From: Spartobacteria bacterium LR76
GTDB lineage: Bacteria; Verrucomicrobiota; Verrucomicrobiia; Chthoniobacterales; Terrimicrobiaceae
DNA: 64,000 bases
NCBI GenBank assembly: GCA_003054655.1
Contig: QAYZ01000009.1
Coordinates: 65,751-129,750 of the forward strand
Reading direction: 5' to 3'
In this document: positions 24,146-33,711 of the stretch, piece by piece
Numbering within the stretch: the stretch's first letter is position 1
Layout of the letters: each line of letters begins with the position of its first letter
Position numbers and translations under genes: made by a program
The notes under the pieces: model-generated
What the model saw: only the letters and a program-made list of their open reading frames with translations
Database searches by the model: none
Told to the model about the DNA's origin: nothing

Positions 24146-25225
24146 ATGACCGCCAACGTTGCCAAGCGCCTCGATTTCTTCGAGCGCTATCTCTCCGCCT
24201 GGGTGCTCGTCTGCATGGTCGCCGGGGTCACGATCGGCAAACTCCTGCCCGGCGTGACCACCGCTGTCAGCCGATGGGAGTTCGGCCAGGGCTCCCACGT
24301 CAATGTCGCCATCGCCATCCTGATCTGGCTCATGATTTATCCCATGATGCTGAAGATCGACTTCGGCGGGATTCATGGCGTCTTTCAGAAGCCGAAGGGA
24401 CTCCTCGTCACCTTGTTCGTCAACTGGATCATCAAACCGCTCAGCATGGCGGCGCTGGGCTGGATTTTCATCCAGGGACTTTTTTCCGCCGTCCTCGGCT
24501 GGATCGAACCCACCACGGCGGCCAACTATGTGGCAGGCCTCATCATCCTCGCAGCCGCGCCCTGCACGGCCATGGTCTTCGTCTGGAGTTATCTCACCGA
24601 CGGCGATGGTGCTTACACGCTGGCCCAGGTCGCCATCAATGACCTGATCATGGTGTTCGCCTTTGCTCCGATCGTCATGATCCTCGCCGGGGTGAGCGGA
24701 GTCCATATCCCGGCGGAGGTCCTCATCACCTCGGTGGTCGTCTTCATCGTCGTACCGCTGGCGGCGGGCTGGCTCAGCCGCGTCGCGCTGATCAAGGCAA
24801 AGGGTTCGGCGTGGTTCGAGAGCGCATTCCTGCCGAAATTCCGCCCGGTCGCCATCCTCGCCCTGCTCGCCACGCTCACGCTCATCTTCGCCTTCCAGGC
24901 CGACAACCTCCTTTCGAACTGGCTGGCCGTCATCCTTCTGGCCATTCCCATCACCATCCAGGTCTACTTCAACTCCGGCCTCACCTACGGCCTGATGCGG
25001 CTCTTTGGGGTGCGGCACAATGTCGCAACCCCCGGTGCCCTCATCGGCGCGAGCAACTTCTTTGAACTCGCCGTCGCCGTTGCGATCACCCTCTTTGGCC
25101 CGACCAGCCCCGCCGCCCTGGCTACCATCGTCGGCGTGCTCGTCGAGGTGCCAGTCATGCTCTCCGTCTGCCGCATCTGCGTCCAGAGCCGCGATTGGTA
25201 TCAACGCAAACCCGCTCACTCATGA
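24146..25225 (+). CDS. acr3: ACR3-family arsenite permease
   Basis: A 359-residue ten-helix transporter. It has the ACR3 markers [17 protein letters not shown] in helix 2, an [17 protein letters not shown] loop with the conserved Cys that binds As(III), and [18 protein letters not shown] near the C-terminus with the conserved Glu. It extrudes arsenite from the cytoplasm, alone or energised by ArsA. The stop overlaps the second arsC start by four bases. Only 7 bp separate it from arsA. Confidence 0.95.
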   Translation: MTANVAKRLDFFERYLSAWVLVCMVAGVTIGKLLPGVTTAVSRWEFGQGSHVNVAIAILIWLMIYPMMLKIDFGGIHGVFQKPKGLLVTLFVNWIIKPLSMAALGWIFIQGLFSAVLGWIEPTTAANYVAGLIILAAAPCTAMVFVWSYLTDGDGAYTLAQVAINDLIMVFAFAPIVMILAGVSGVHIPAEVLITSVVVFIVVPLAAGWLSRVALIKAKGSAWFESAFLPKFRPVAILALLATLTLIFAFQADNLLSNWLAVILLAIPITIQVYFNSGLTYGLMRLFGVRHNVATPGALIGASNFFELAVAVAITLFGPTSPAALATIVGVLVEVPVMLSVCRICVQSRDWYQRKPAHS

Positions 25226-25653
25226 AACCCACGGTCCTCATCCTCTGCACCGGCAATTCCTGCCGCAGTCATCTCGCCGAAGGCATCCTCCATCACGCCG
25301 CCGGCCACCTCGTCAATGTCCAGAGCGCCGGCTCAAAGCCTGCCGGCTACGTCCATCCCAAGGCCATCCAGGTCATGCAGGAGATCGGTATCGACATCTC
25401 CGGCCACCGCTCGAAGCACATGGACGAGTTTCTCCAGAGCAAGATCGACACCGTCATCACCGTGTGCGGCAATGCCGACCAGGCCTGCCCGATGTTCCCC
25501 GGCCAGGTGCATCGTTATCATTGGGGATTCGACGACCCCGCGCACGCCACGGGCACGGACGAGGAAATCCTCGCGGAATTCCGCCGCGTTCGCGACGAGA
25601 TCAAGCTCGTCTTTGAGGCCTACGCCGCCGGTCTCTCCGCTGCGATCCGCTGA
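25222..25653 (+). CDS. arsC: Arsenate reductase, LMW-phosphatase type (second copy)
   Basis: A 143-residue ArsC with the P-loop CTGNSCRS (Cys9) and resolving Cys in [14 protein letters not shown] (Cys82, Cys89), the exact spacing of S. aureus ArsC. It differs clearly from the first copy (CTGNSARS, longer tail), so it is not a recent duplication. ATG 25222 overlaps the acr3 stop. It is the last gene of the operon; the next 240 bp contain small hairpins (for example AGACCG/CGGTCT at 25736-25755) but no T-run terminator. Confidence 0.92.
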   Translation: MKPTVLILCTGNSCRSHLAEGILHHAAGHLVNVQSAGSKPAGYVHPKAIQVMQEIGIDISGHRSKHMDEFLQSKIDTVITVCGNADQACPMFPGQVHRYHWGFDDPAHATGTDEEILAEFRRVRDEIKLVFEAYAAGLSAAIR

Positions 25654-25896
25654 CGCGTTCTTCGCCAGGATCATCGGCACCTTCCTCCCGGGAGAATGAA
25701 TCCCCCCTGCCCTCTTCGATGGCAATTCTAACAAGAGACCGGTGCGCGTCGGTCTATAAAATAACTACGTACAAACCGTAGGATCTTGCTTGGCAGGACC
25801 ACATCGCCTCCTGCCCGATCCTCATTACATAACCGTGAAAGGGAAGCTAGGCATTCTGCTCTGGTACATTTTTTTGAAATTTACCATATCGCACCG

Positions 25897-26781
25897 ATGC
25901 AGGCTGCCCTTCTGTTTCTTGCCGGATTGACGCCGTTTTTCGGCGTCTTCGGCGTTATGTTTTTGCTGGTTTTCGTGTGCCGAAGACGGCTCAAGACCCC
26001 GTTTACTCAGCACCTGCTTCGCCCTCCCGGAGAATCCTTGCGCCTGAGGATTGACGAGTTGAGCGAGAAGCTCATGACCGATGTTTTGATCCTGCTCATT
26101 TGCTCGATGGTCGTCGGCTTCGGCGTCTGGTCTCTCTTCAAGAGCGCTCTCGGCGGCGGGATCATCCTGGCGATCTCGCTGCCTCCGTTTCTCATTTTTG
26201 CCCGCCGACTCTGGCGAAGGAGCTGCCTGCTTCGCGACTACAACCTCGGGTTCCTCGGCGAGCGCGCCGTGGGAGAGGAACTCAACACCCTCCTCGCCGA
26301 AGGCTGGAAGGTTTTTCACGATGTGGAATTCGACGAAAACCCGGGCCAGAAGACCTTCAACGTCGATCACGTGGTAGTCGGCCCCGGGGGGCTTTTTGCC
26401 ATCGAGACCAAGACCCGCAGCAAACGCGTGATCAAATCCCGGGACAACTCCCCGAATATCGTCGTCTTCGATGGTACGGCGTTGGAGTATCCTTGGGGGC
26501 GAGAAGACTACGGCATCCGCGACGCGAGAGAACGCTCCCAGCACCTTTCGCAATGGCTGACAAAAAGCCTGCAAACCGTCTGCGCCTTCAAGCCCATCCT
26601 CGCCCTGCCCGGCTGGTTCGTGAAGCGCACCGGAAAGAGCGATCTGCACGTCGTGAGCGGCCGCGAGTTGAGCCAGATCTTTGCCGGCCTGAACAAACGC
26701 CCCGTCATGGACCCCGTCACGGTCCATGCCATTTGCGCCCTGCTGGATCAGAAGTGCCGCGACGTCGGCAAGGACAATTAA
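25897..26781 (+). CDS. Membrane-anchored NERD-domain protein
   Basis: A 294-residue protein with two N-terminal hydrophobic stretches (about 2-26 and 66-105), then a NERD (nuclease-related) domain from about 120. GERAVGEELNTLL, FNVDHVVVGPGGLFAIETKT gives the restriction-endonuclease-like Asp...Glu-x-Lys core. NERD domains occur in membrane proteins thought to process DNA or RNA, with no established pathway. ATG 25897 begins just before the first helix; an upstream in-frame start at 25786 would add 37 residues unlike the family. A TATAAAAT element at 25755 could be its promoter. It converges on dnaE2 (14 bp gap). Confidence 0.82.
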   Translation: MQAALLFLAGLTPFFGVFGVMFLLVFVCRRRLKTPFTQHLLRPPGESLRLRIDELSEKLMTDVLILLICSMVVGFGVWSLFKSALGGGIILAISLPPFLIFARRLWRRSCLLRDYNLGFLGERAVGEELNTLLAEGWKVFHDVEFDENPGQKTFNVDHVVVGPGGLFAIETKTRSKRVIKSRDNSPNIVVFDGTALEYPWGREDYGIRDARERSQHLSQWLTKSLQTVCAFKPILALPGWFVKRTGKSDLHVVSGRELSQIFAGLNKRPVMDPVTVHAICALLDQKCRDVGKDN

Positions 26782-26795
26782 TCGCGAAAACGTCC

Positions 26796-29700
26796 TCAGT
26801 GGAAATCGTGGGAGGACGCCGCCACCTCCGGCGGGCGGGCGGCGAGCTTTTCCACGGCGGAAGCGAGGACGTGAATGACGCCCTTGTGGCGTTGCAGCTT
26901 TCCGCGGATGCGCAGGAACCGCTCCTGAGTCACCACCAGCCGGTGTTTCTCGAAAAACGCAGCATGCAGGATGGCATTGGCTATTCCCGTCTCATCCTCC
27001 AGGCTGACAAAGACGACTCCCTTGCCCGTCCCCGGTCGCTGGCGGCAGATAACCATCCCGGCGATCTCGACCTCCTCATTGGCGGGGCAGACGGGCAGAT
27101 CAGCCGCAGGGACGGCATCGGGAATCTGGCCGCGCAGCAACTGCATGGGATGCGGACCAGTCGTCACCCGGGTATCCGCGAAATCCATTGTCAGCCGCTC
27201 CTCCGGACTCATCGCCTCCAGCGGCGAGCTTTCCGCCTCCTCAAAGAGCGGCAACTCGTCCGGTGAAAACGGCGCCTCGATCTTCCAAAGGCCGTCGCGA
27301 CGGTGAGCCACCAGTCCATTTAGCGCGCCAATGCGGGCGAGGATGCGTAGCGCGGGCGTGCCGGGTTGGGTGCGGATGCGCAGGTCTTTCAGGGAGGTGA
27401 AGCGGGCTCGCGCGTTCTCGCTCGCGATGCGTTGCCCGGCATCCGCCGACACTCCCCGTACCATGCACAAGCCGAGTCGCAAGGCCCCCTCCTCATCGAC
27501 CCGGCAGAGCCAGTCCGACTCCAGCACGGAGATGGGCCGCACGCGCACACCACGCTGCCGGGCGTCCTGCAGGAGCGTATTCTCGCTGTAAAAACCCATG
27601 GGCATGTTGTTAAGCAGCCCGCAATAAAACTCCGGCGCACGGTGAACCTTCAGCCAGCAGCTCGCGTACGCGATGGTGGCAAAGCTGATGGCGTGGCTTT
27701 CCGGGAAACCGTAGACGGCGAAGGACTGGACGGCTTGAATGAGCTGATCCCGCACGTCGGGCTTCACACCCTTGTGTTCCAGGGCGGTGCGCAGCTTCAC
27801 GCAGACCTTGTCCATGCGTTCCTGGCTGCGATGAAAGGACAGGGCGCGGCGAAGCTCCTCCGCCTCGCTGCCGCTGAAGTCGGCCATCACCATCGCGATC
27901 TTGAGCAACTGCTCCTGGAACAAGGGAACGCCGAGCGTGCGCTCCAGCACCGGCTTGAGCTTCGGGTCAATGTAGGTCACCTCTTCCTCCCCGGCTTTGC
28001 GAGCCAGGAATGGATTCACCATGTTGCCCTGGATGGGGCCGGGCCGGATGATCGCCACCTGCACCACGATGTCGTAAAAGGTCTGCGGCTTCAGCCGGGG
28101 CAGCGTCGCCATTTGCGCCCGACTCTCGACCTGGAAGGTGCCGATCGTATCCGCCCGCTGGAGCAGATCATACACGCCGGGATCGTCCTTGGGCAGGTGC
28201 GCCAGATCGACAGGTCTGCCGCGTTTTGTGCAAATCGCCAGCGTGTCCTGCATGGCCGACATCATGCCGAGCCCGAGGAGATCGACCTTGATGATGCCCA
28301 TGTCCTCGCAGTCGTCCTTGTCCCACTGGGCGACAACGCGCCCGGGCATGGAGGCATTTTCCAGTGGCACCACGGAACTGAGCGCCCCCTGGCAAATGAT
28401 CATGCCGCCCGAGTGCTGGCCGAGATGGCGCGGCAGACCGTACATCTGCTCGTAAAGCATCGCCGCCGTGCGGGCATGCGGATTGTCCCGTCCCACTCCG
28501 GAGCGCTCAAGCTGCGACTCAAGATCGAGCGTGTGCGGGAAATCGCCGTTGGCGAAGAGGCTGGAGAAGCGCTTCAGCGTGCTCTCGGAAAATTCCAGCG
28601 CCTTGCCGATTTCCCGCATGGCGCTCCGCCCGCGATAAGTAATGACGTTGGCCGTCATGGCCGCGCCATGTTTGCCGTAGCGCTGGTAGACCTCCTGAAT
28701 GACCTGCTCCCGCCGGGTGCCGCTCGGCAGGTCGAGATCGATATCCGGCCACGAGGTGCGGCCTTCGCTCAGGAAACGCTCAAAGAGGAGATTCGCCCCC
28801 ACCGGGTCGCACACCGTGATGCCCAGGCTGTAGCAGACGGCGCTATTGGCAGCGCTTCCCCGCCCCTGCACGAGGATGTCGTGATCGCGGCAGTAATTGA
28901 CCAAATCCCAGACGATGAGGAAGTACCCGGCAAAACCCAGCCGACAGATCAGGTCGAGTTCGAACTCCAACTGCCTCCGCACCTTTTCCGAAAGCCCCGA
29001 GCCATACAGTCGCCGCGCGCCCTCCATGGTGGTGCGACGCAAAAACGCCTCCATCGTCTCGCCCTCCGGCACCGGGTATTTGGGAAATTCATACCCGAGA
29101 TCGGCGAGGCGAAACTCCAGCCGCTCGGCCACGCGCAGCGTATTATCCAGATACTCCGGGTGATCGGCAAAAAGCCGCCGCATCTGCTCCGGCCCCTTGA
29201 GAAACCGCTCGCCATTGGCGGAGAGCACCCGCCCTGCCTTGCAAAGCGAAGTGTGGTGTCGGATGCAGGTAAAGACATCCTGCACGCCCCGGCGGGCGGG
29301 GTCGTGGTACATCACGCCATTGGTCGCCACGATGGGCAGATGGCGGCGGGCGGCGACAGCCTCCAGATATTGCTGCCGCCGTTCCTCGCCGCGCAGCAGA
29401 TGACGCTGGACCTCCACATAGACATTACCCTGCCCGAAGGCCGCGAGCACCTTCTCCAGGCGATCCTCCGAAGCCCTCCCCGCCCGATGTTGCAGGATGC
29501 CGTCGATTTCGCCTGTGAGAGCCAGCAACCCGGCGGCATAGGCGGGCAATTCGCCCCAGCGCACGGCGCATTCGGTTTTCGTTCCGCGCAGCTTCGCCTC
29601 CGTAATGAGGCGGCTCAGGTTGCGATACCCTTCCCGCGTGGCCACGAGCACAGGCAGGATGGAGCCATCCTCCATGGTTAGTTCCGCTCCGATCAGGGGC

Positions 29701-29882
29701 TCGATGCCTGTATCTTTGGCCGCAACATGATGCCGCGCCGCGCCGTAAAGTCCGTCCCGGTCACAAAGCGCCATGGCGGGCAGTGCCAGCTTGGCCGCCT
29801 GTTTGCTCAGTTCCTCCGGTCGCGACGCGCCTCCCAAAAAACTCAGGGCGCTACGGGCGTGCAGTTCAACATACCCGCTCAT
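26796..29882 (-). CDS. dnaE2: Error-prone DNA polymerase III alpha subunit DnaE2
   Basis: A 1028-residue C-family polymerase. It starts MSGYVELHARSALSFLGGAS, the PHP domain entry typical of DnaE2. The polymerase core includes WPDIDLDLPSG with catalytic Asp residues, RHLGQHSGGMIIC and the AIIRPGPIQGNMVNPFL region. The C-terminal part has an OB fold and lacks the tau-binding tail of the replicative DnaE. It performs lesion bypass after DNA damage together with ImuA and ImuB. Only the part from 29882 is coding: the same frame stays open upstream for about 155 codons but that stretch is a shadow of imuB. It overlaps imuB by 17 bp. Confidence 0.94.
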   Translation of the reverse strand: MSGYVELHARSALSFLGGASRPEELSKQAAKLALPAMALCDRDGLYGAARHHVAAKDTGIEPLIGAELTMEDGSILPVLVATREGYRNLSRLITEAKLRGTKTECAVRWGELPAYAAGLLALTGEIDGILQHRAGRASEDRLEKVLAAFGQGNVYVEVQRHLLRGEERRQQYLEAVAARRHLPIVATNGVMYHDPARRGVQDVFTCIRHHTSLCKAGRVLSANGERFLKGPEQMRRLFADHPEYLDNTLRVAERLEFRLADLGYEFPKYPVPEGETMEAFLRRTTMEGARRLYGSGLSEKVRRQLEFELDLICRLGFAGYFLIVWDLVNYCRDHDILVQGRGSAANSAVCYSLGITVCDPVGANLLFERFLSEGRTSWPDIDLDLPSGTRREQVIQEVYQRYGKHGAAMTANVITYRGRSAMREIGKALEFSESTLKRFSSLFANGDFPHTLDLESQLERSGVGRDNPHARTAAMLYEQMYGLPRHLGQHSGGMIICQGALSSVVPLENASMPGRVVAQWDKDDCEDMGIIKVDLLGLGMMSAMQDTLAICTKRGRPVDLAHLPKDDPGVYDLLQRADTIGTFQVESRAQMATLPRLKPQTFYDIVVQVAIIRPGPIQGNMVNPFLARKAGEEEVTYIDPKLKPVLERTLGVPLFQEQLLKIAMVMADFSGSEAEELRRALSFHRSQERMDKVCVKLRTALEHKGVKPDVRDQLIQAVQSFAVYGFPESHAISFATIAYASCWLKVHRAPEFYCGLLNNMPMGFYSENTLLQDARQRGVRVRPISVLESDWLCRVDEEGALRLGLCMVRGVSADAGQRIASENARARFTSLKDLRIRTQPGTPALRILARIGALNGLVAHRRDGLWKIEAPFSPDELPLFEEAESSPLEAMSPEERLTMDFADTRVTTGPHPMQLLRGQIPDAVPAADLPVCPANEEVEIAGMVICRQRPGTGKGVVFVSLEDETGIANAILHAAFFEKHRLVVTQERFLRIRGKLQRHKGVIHVLASAVEKLAARPPEVAASSHDFH

Positions 29883-31323
29883 AGCAACCCTCCACCCACC
29901 ATTGGTTATCCCGGCGCGCGATGCGATAAAGCCCGTCGCCGAGCGCGATGTCCCACTCCTCCTGCTGCCAGGCCGCAGGGTCCCACCAATGCCCGGAAAG
30001 CCGGTAAGGCCCCAGCGCCTCGGTGATGCGGCCATCCGCCAGGGAGGAGGAAATACGAACCGGACAGGAGTGGCGCGTCTCCACCGTGGCGGCGATGGCG
30101 GGTCGGCAGCGTTGCAGCGGCAGGCCGAGCCATTCGCGATTCGGCTCCCCGGTTTCCTCCGCATTCCAGGCCACCCGGGGCGCGAGTTGGTAGCTGTCGG
30201 GCTTGTGCGTATCCTCAGGCACAGGGAACCCCACCTCCCGCACCCCGACCAGGGTGCCGATGCGTGCCAAGGTGTGGCCGAAACGGTTTGGATCGCGCAG
30301 CCGTGTGCCGAAGAGGCCAAACTGCTGCCGCGTCGGCTCCATCGCCTCAATCTCCAGGCTGAGCCCCACCGGCTGCTGCGGAAGAGTCAATTGGTCGAGG
30401 TGCGTCTCCAGTGTGCGAAACATCACGTCGGCCTCCGAGGTCGGCTCCGGGATGGAAAAGACCCGTTCGTAAGCCTCGCCATCATCCAGCGGCAGGCGGA
30501 GGGTCATCTGCGACGCCACCACATAGCGCACCTGCAGGCGGGACGAGAGCTGGTCGACGAAGCGCCGGAGCAAAAACAAAAGCGGCGCAGTGGTTTCCAC
30601 CACATGCTCAAAGTCGAACGCCTCGCGGTACACCTCCGGCGGCGCGACGAGCTTCAGCGGACGCTGCGTGCGGCCATTGGCCACGCGCCACATTTCCTCC
30701 GCCCCCGCGCCGAGGCGGGCGATCACGTCGGCCTTGGGCAGGCGCAGGAATTGCCCGATCGTGTGAATCCCCCAATCTTCCAGCACCGAGAGCATGCGTT
30801 CGTCCGAGGTGAGATGAGAAAGCGGCAGCGGCCCCAGATATTCCCCGCGATCACGCACCACGCTCACTGCATCCGTCTCATGGGCGGCTAGAATGGCGAC
30901 ATCCGGCGTGGGTGCCACGCCCACCGTGGCCTTGAGCCCGGAAGCTTGCAGGTCTTTCAGTAAATGATCGCCCTGCGTGTGCCAGTCGATCTGGTGCAGC
31001 ACACCGCGCCAATCCAGCACCACGACATCCGGCTGCGTCGCCTCGACAAAAGGCGAGTGCGAGAGCGCGATGTCCTGCAGGAGGCCGGAAAGTGCCGCCT
31101 CCTTGGCCGGAAAAATGGAGAAAACCTTCAGCTCCGCACAACGCGCGAGGGCAAGCGCGACCGGCATTCCCACCGAGATATCGCGGGCTGCGGCGGGCAG
31201 GTTGCGCTCGCAGATACAGCCATCCTGGGTATCCACCACCGCCGCCGGGACAGCCCACAGTTCCTCCCGCCAGCGCAGCGCGGCCTGGAGATGGAACGTC
31301 GGCAGATGGACGGCGGCATACAT
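29866..31323 (-). CDS. imuB: ImuB, catalytically inactive Y-family polymerase homologue
   Basis: A 485-residue Y-family protein starting MYAAVHLPTFHLQAALRW. The two acidic motifs of active Y polymerases are absent (VVVLDWRGVLHQI replaces the second), as in ImuB proteins, which serve as scaffolds linking DnaE2 to the beta clamp. The helix-hairpin-helix region is seen at LEDWGIHTIGQFLRLPKADVIARLG. The C-terminal domain (about 340-485) is the ImuB-specific part. It sits 8 bp after imuA and overlaps dnaE2, so the three form one operon. Confidence 0.92.
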   Translation of the reverse strand: MYAAVHLPTFHLQAALRWREELWAVPAAVVDTQDGCICERNLPAAARDISVGMPVALALARCAELKVFSIFPAKEAALSGLLQDIALSHSPFVEATQPDVVVLDWRGVLHQIDWHTQGDHLLKDLQASGLKATVGVAPTPDVAILAAHETDAVSVVRDRGEYLGPLPLSHLTSDERMLSVLEDWGIHTIGQFLRLPKADVIARLGAGAEEMWRVANGRTQRPLKLVAPPEVYREAFDFEHVVETTAPLLFLLRRFVDQLSSRLQVRYVVASQMTLRLPLDDGEAYERVFSIPEPTSEADVMFRTLETHLDQLTLPQQPVGLSLEIEAMEPTRQQFGLFGTRLRDPNRFGHTLARIGTLVGVREVGFPVPEDTHKPDSYQLAPRVAWNAEETGEPNREWLGLPLQRCRPAIAATVETRHSCPVRISSSLADGRITEALGPYRLSGHWWDPAAWQQEEWDIALGDGLYRIARRDNQWWVEGCYERVC

Positions 31324-31331
31324 GGCGCGCG

Positions 31332-32081
31332 TCAGGCGATATGCAGCGCACGCTCGTCCGGAGCGGCGACACCGCGATACTGGGACTCGGACCGCAGCTC
31401 GGCCATCAACTCCTCGCGCGGACGCAGGAGGTCGCGCAGGGTCCACTGGCTACGGGCATGCACCCGCAAACGCGCCGCCGATATGCAAGGCCGCGCCGTA
31501 CAAATACCCAGGGCGGTTCCCTGTTGCTCCAGCAAACGCTGAAACCGATGCCACGTGCTCGCAGGCACCGAGCGCAGTTCCTTCGCCGCGACCATGCGCA
31601 GATCGAGCAGCACCATCGGCAGGTTGCCATCGCGCAAAAGAAGGTCCACCGCCTGGATCGCTCCGGTCAGCTTTTCGCAGCGCACCCAGAGCAGGCGGGA
31701 AAGAAAATCCTCCGGCACATCGGAGGGGTCAAAGCTGTCGCTCGCATCCACCACCGCCGCAAAGGCCGAGGGCGCGATAAGGGCGTCCAGCATGAGCAGC
31801 CCGACGCCTCCCGAGGGGCCGGTGATTTCGGTCAAAATTCCCGCCGGAATGGCCGCTCGCTCGACCGGCTTGGGAGCCTGGAGGCCCTGCGTCGCGGCGG
31901 GGAACTTCTCCGCCAGCATGCCCCGCAGTTGCTCAAAACGGATGATCTTTTCGGACAACGGGTTACAATTTTCACCCTCTTCTCCAAAGGGCGGCGTACC
32001 AGCTCCCAGCGAGCGGGCCGGAACCTTTGCCGCATCCATCCCCTCAACTGTAGGTTCCCGGGCCGTCCGCGCAAGTTCCAT
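31332..32081 (-). CDS. imuA: ImuA, RecA-like cassette protein
   Basis: A 249-residue protein with a RecA-like core: EITGPSGGVGLLMLDALIA at about 90-108 corresponds to a Walker A site in which the lysine is lost, and LPMVLLDLRMVAAKEL corresponds to Walker B, also degenerate. The first 45 residues are low in similarity to the family, so a start at the ATG at 32039 is possible. It is first in the imuA-imuB-dnaE2 cassette, the widespread damage-inducible mutagenesis module normally controlled by LexA. An inverted repeat just upstream (32113-32127) is the operator candidate. Confidence 0.85.
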   Translation of the reverse strand: MELARTAREPTVEGMDAAKVPARSLGAGTPPFGEEGENCNPLSEKIIRFEQLRGMLAEKFPAATQGLQAPKPVERAAIPAGILTEITGPSGGVGLLMLDALIAPSAFAAVVDASDSFDPSDVPEDFLSRLLWVRCEKLTGAIQAVDLLLRDGNLPMVLLDLRMVAAKELRSVPASTWHRFQRLLEQQGTALGICTARPCISAARLRVHARSQWTLRDLLRPREELMAELRSESQYRGVAAPDERALHIA

Positions 32082-32112
32082 AAAGACGCTTTTCAGTACA
32101 CTCGCAGGGGTC

Positions 32113-32127
32113 GGACATTGCTTGTCC
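32113..32127. promoter_or_regulatory. GGACA-N5-TGTCC inverted repeat upstream of imuA
   Basis: Perfect 5-bp arms with a 5-base spacer, 32 bp before the imuA start, in the position expected for a damage-response operator. It does not match the TGTTC-N4-GAACA form I recall for verrucomicrobial LexA, so the regulator is open. Confidence 0.45.
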
Positions 32128-32194
32128 TAGCAGGGTAAAATCACCCCGCAAAAGATGTCGCCAGCCGTCATTTTCCGCCCTAAAGGAAACCCTC

Positions 32195-32707
32195 ATGCCC
32201 GCCTATGTCGCCCTGCTCCGCGCTGTCAATGTAGGAGGAACCGGCAAGCTGCCCATGACGGAGCTGAAGGCTCTTTGCGAGGAGGCGGGCTTTCAGGACG
32301 TCCGCACCTACATTGCCAGCGGCAATGTGGTCTTTCGTAGCACCTTGGGCGAAAAGGCTGCTCGCTCCGCGCTCGAAACACGCCTCCAGGCCCACATGGG
32401 AAAACCCGTACAGGTCTTCATCCGCACCGCCGAGGAAATGGCCGACGTAGTGAAGCGGAATCCCTTCTCCCGGGAACCGGGCAACCGCGTGGCCGTCCTT
32501 TTCACCGATGCCCCCCTGCCCGCCGATCCGACGATCGGGATCACCGGCCAGAAAACGGAGCAACTCGCCCTCGGAAAACGCGAGCTTTTCATCCTCTATC
32601 CCAACGGCATGGGGACATCGCGACTCCGGCTTCCCGCCGAGAAAACCGGCACCGTCCGCAATATCAATACCGTGGCGAAACTGGCCGAAATGGCCGCCTC
32701 TCTTTAA
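32195..32707 (+). CDS. DUF1697 family protein
   Basis: A 170-residue protein with the DUF1697 opening YVALLRAVNVGGTGKLPMTEL, the AGFQDVRTYIASGNVVFRS strand-turn and the C-terminal GTVRNINTVAKLAEMA helix. The family is widely distributed and small, with a duplicated alpha-beta fold and no known biochemical role. It is divergent from imuA, with 113 bp between their start codons that carry the inverted repeat at 32113. It is unlikely to be part of the mutagenesis cassette functionally, although it could share the regulatory region. Confidence 0.92.
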   Translation: MPAYVALLRAVNVGGTGKLPMTELKALCEEAGFQDVRTYIASGNVVFRSTLGEKAARSALETRLQAHMGKPVQVFIRTAEEMADVVKRNPFSREPGNRVAVLFTDAPLPADPTIGITGQKTEQLALGKRELFILYPNGMGTSRLRLPAEKTGTVRNINTVAKLAEMAASL

Positions 32708-32805
32708 ATATCGCGGGTCGGATGCCTCGGAATTAACGATTCCTCCCTCGTCCCTTGTATCCCCGGCTTGCCAGAGAGGGCGCAATCGGAGAAAACACAC
32801 GCCCG

Positions 32806-33711
32806 ATGTCTTCTCTCTCTCTTCTCGTACTCGCCGCAGGCATGGGCAGCCGTTACGGAGGCCTGAAACAAGTCGATCCCATGGGACCATCGGGGGAAAC
32901 CTTGCTCGACTACTCGGTTTACGATGCCATGCGCGCCGGTTTTGACCGCGTGGTATTCCTGATCCGCCGCGACATCGAGGAGGAGTTCCGCGCCAAGGTC
33001 GGCTCACGCTATGAAGGCCGTATCGATGTGGCCTACGCTTTCCAGCAGTTGGATTCGCTGCCCGGCAGCTTCACCGTGCCAGCCGATCGAAAGAAACCCT
33101 GGGGCACCGCTCATGCGGTCTGGTGCGCCCGCGACGTGCTCGACGGCCCGTTTGTCTCGATCAACGCCGACGATTTCTATGGCGTCGGCTCGTACGAGGT
33201 GCTGGCGAAGTTCCTCCGCGACAAGGCAGCAGGCAGCACGGATTACGCCATGGCTGGCTATCGCCTCGATAATACGCTCTCCGATCACGGTTCCGTCGCC
33301 CGCGGCGTCTGCGAGGTGGATGCGGCCAACAAGCTCACCTCCATCGTCGAGTGGACCGCCATTGAGCACGCCGAGGGCAAAATTTTCCAAAAGACCGACG
33401 GCGGCGAAAAGACCTTCACCGGCAGCGAACCGGTATCGATGAATTTCTGGGGCCTTACGCCCGCAGTGTTCCCGCAGCTTGAGACGATCCTCAGCGACTT
33501 CCTCGCTGCGAATAGCAGCGACCTGAAGGCCGAATGCTACATCCCGACCGCCCTCGGCCAGCTCACCGAGCAGGGCAAGGCAACCCTCGAGGTACTGCCG
33601 ACGAATGCCCCATGGTTCGGCGTGACCTATCGCGAGGACAAGCCGCTCGTCACCGAGGCGCTGGCCCGGCTCCACGCATCGGGTGAGTACCCGACCCCGC
33701 TGTGGAAATAA
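32806..33711 (+). CDS. NDP-sugar-type nucleotidyltransferase
   Basis: A 301-residue protein of the sugar-phosphate nucleotidyltransferase fold. The N-terminal signature is LLVLAAGMGSRYGGLKQVDP, and a FVSINADDFYG metal-binding Asp motif lies near 120. SMNFWGLTPAVFPQLE and the DKPLVTEALARLHASGEYP end are typical of an uncharacterised nucleotidyltransferase group often found in Bacteroidetes and Verrucomicrobia, so the specific sugar is unknown. The ATG at 32806 begins directly before the signature. Its last 10 bp overlap the GTG start of thiE. Confidence 0.82.
   Translation: MSSLSLLVLAAGMGSRYGGLKQVDPMGPSGETLLDYSVYDAMRAGFDRVVFLIRRDIEEEFRAKVGSRYEGRIDVAYAFQQLDSLPGSFTVPADRKKPWGTAHAVWCARDVLDGPFVSINADDFYGVGSYEVLAKFLRDKAAGSTDYAMAGYRLDNTLSDHGSVARGVCEVDAANKLTSIVEWTAIEHAEGKIFQKTDGGEKTFTGSEPVSMNFWGLTPAVFPQLETILSDFLAANSSDLKAECYIPTALGQLTEQGKATLEVLPTNAPWFGVTYREDKPLVTEALARLHASGEYPTPLWK

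Noticed and set aside
27366-29681. 771-codon frame opposite dnaE2
   Set aside because: Antisense shadow; dnaE2 has strong motif support throughout.
29883-30350. Extra N-terminal region of the dnaE2 frame
   Set aside because: These codons are out-of-frame imuB sequence; DnaE2 family proteins begin at the ATG at 29882.
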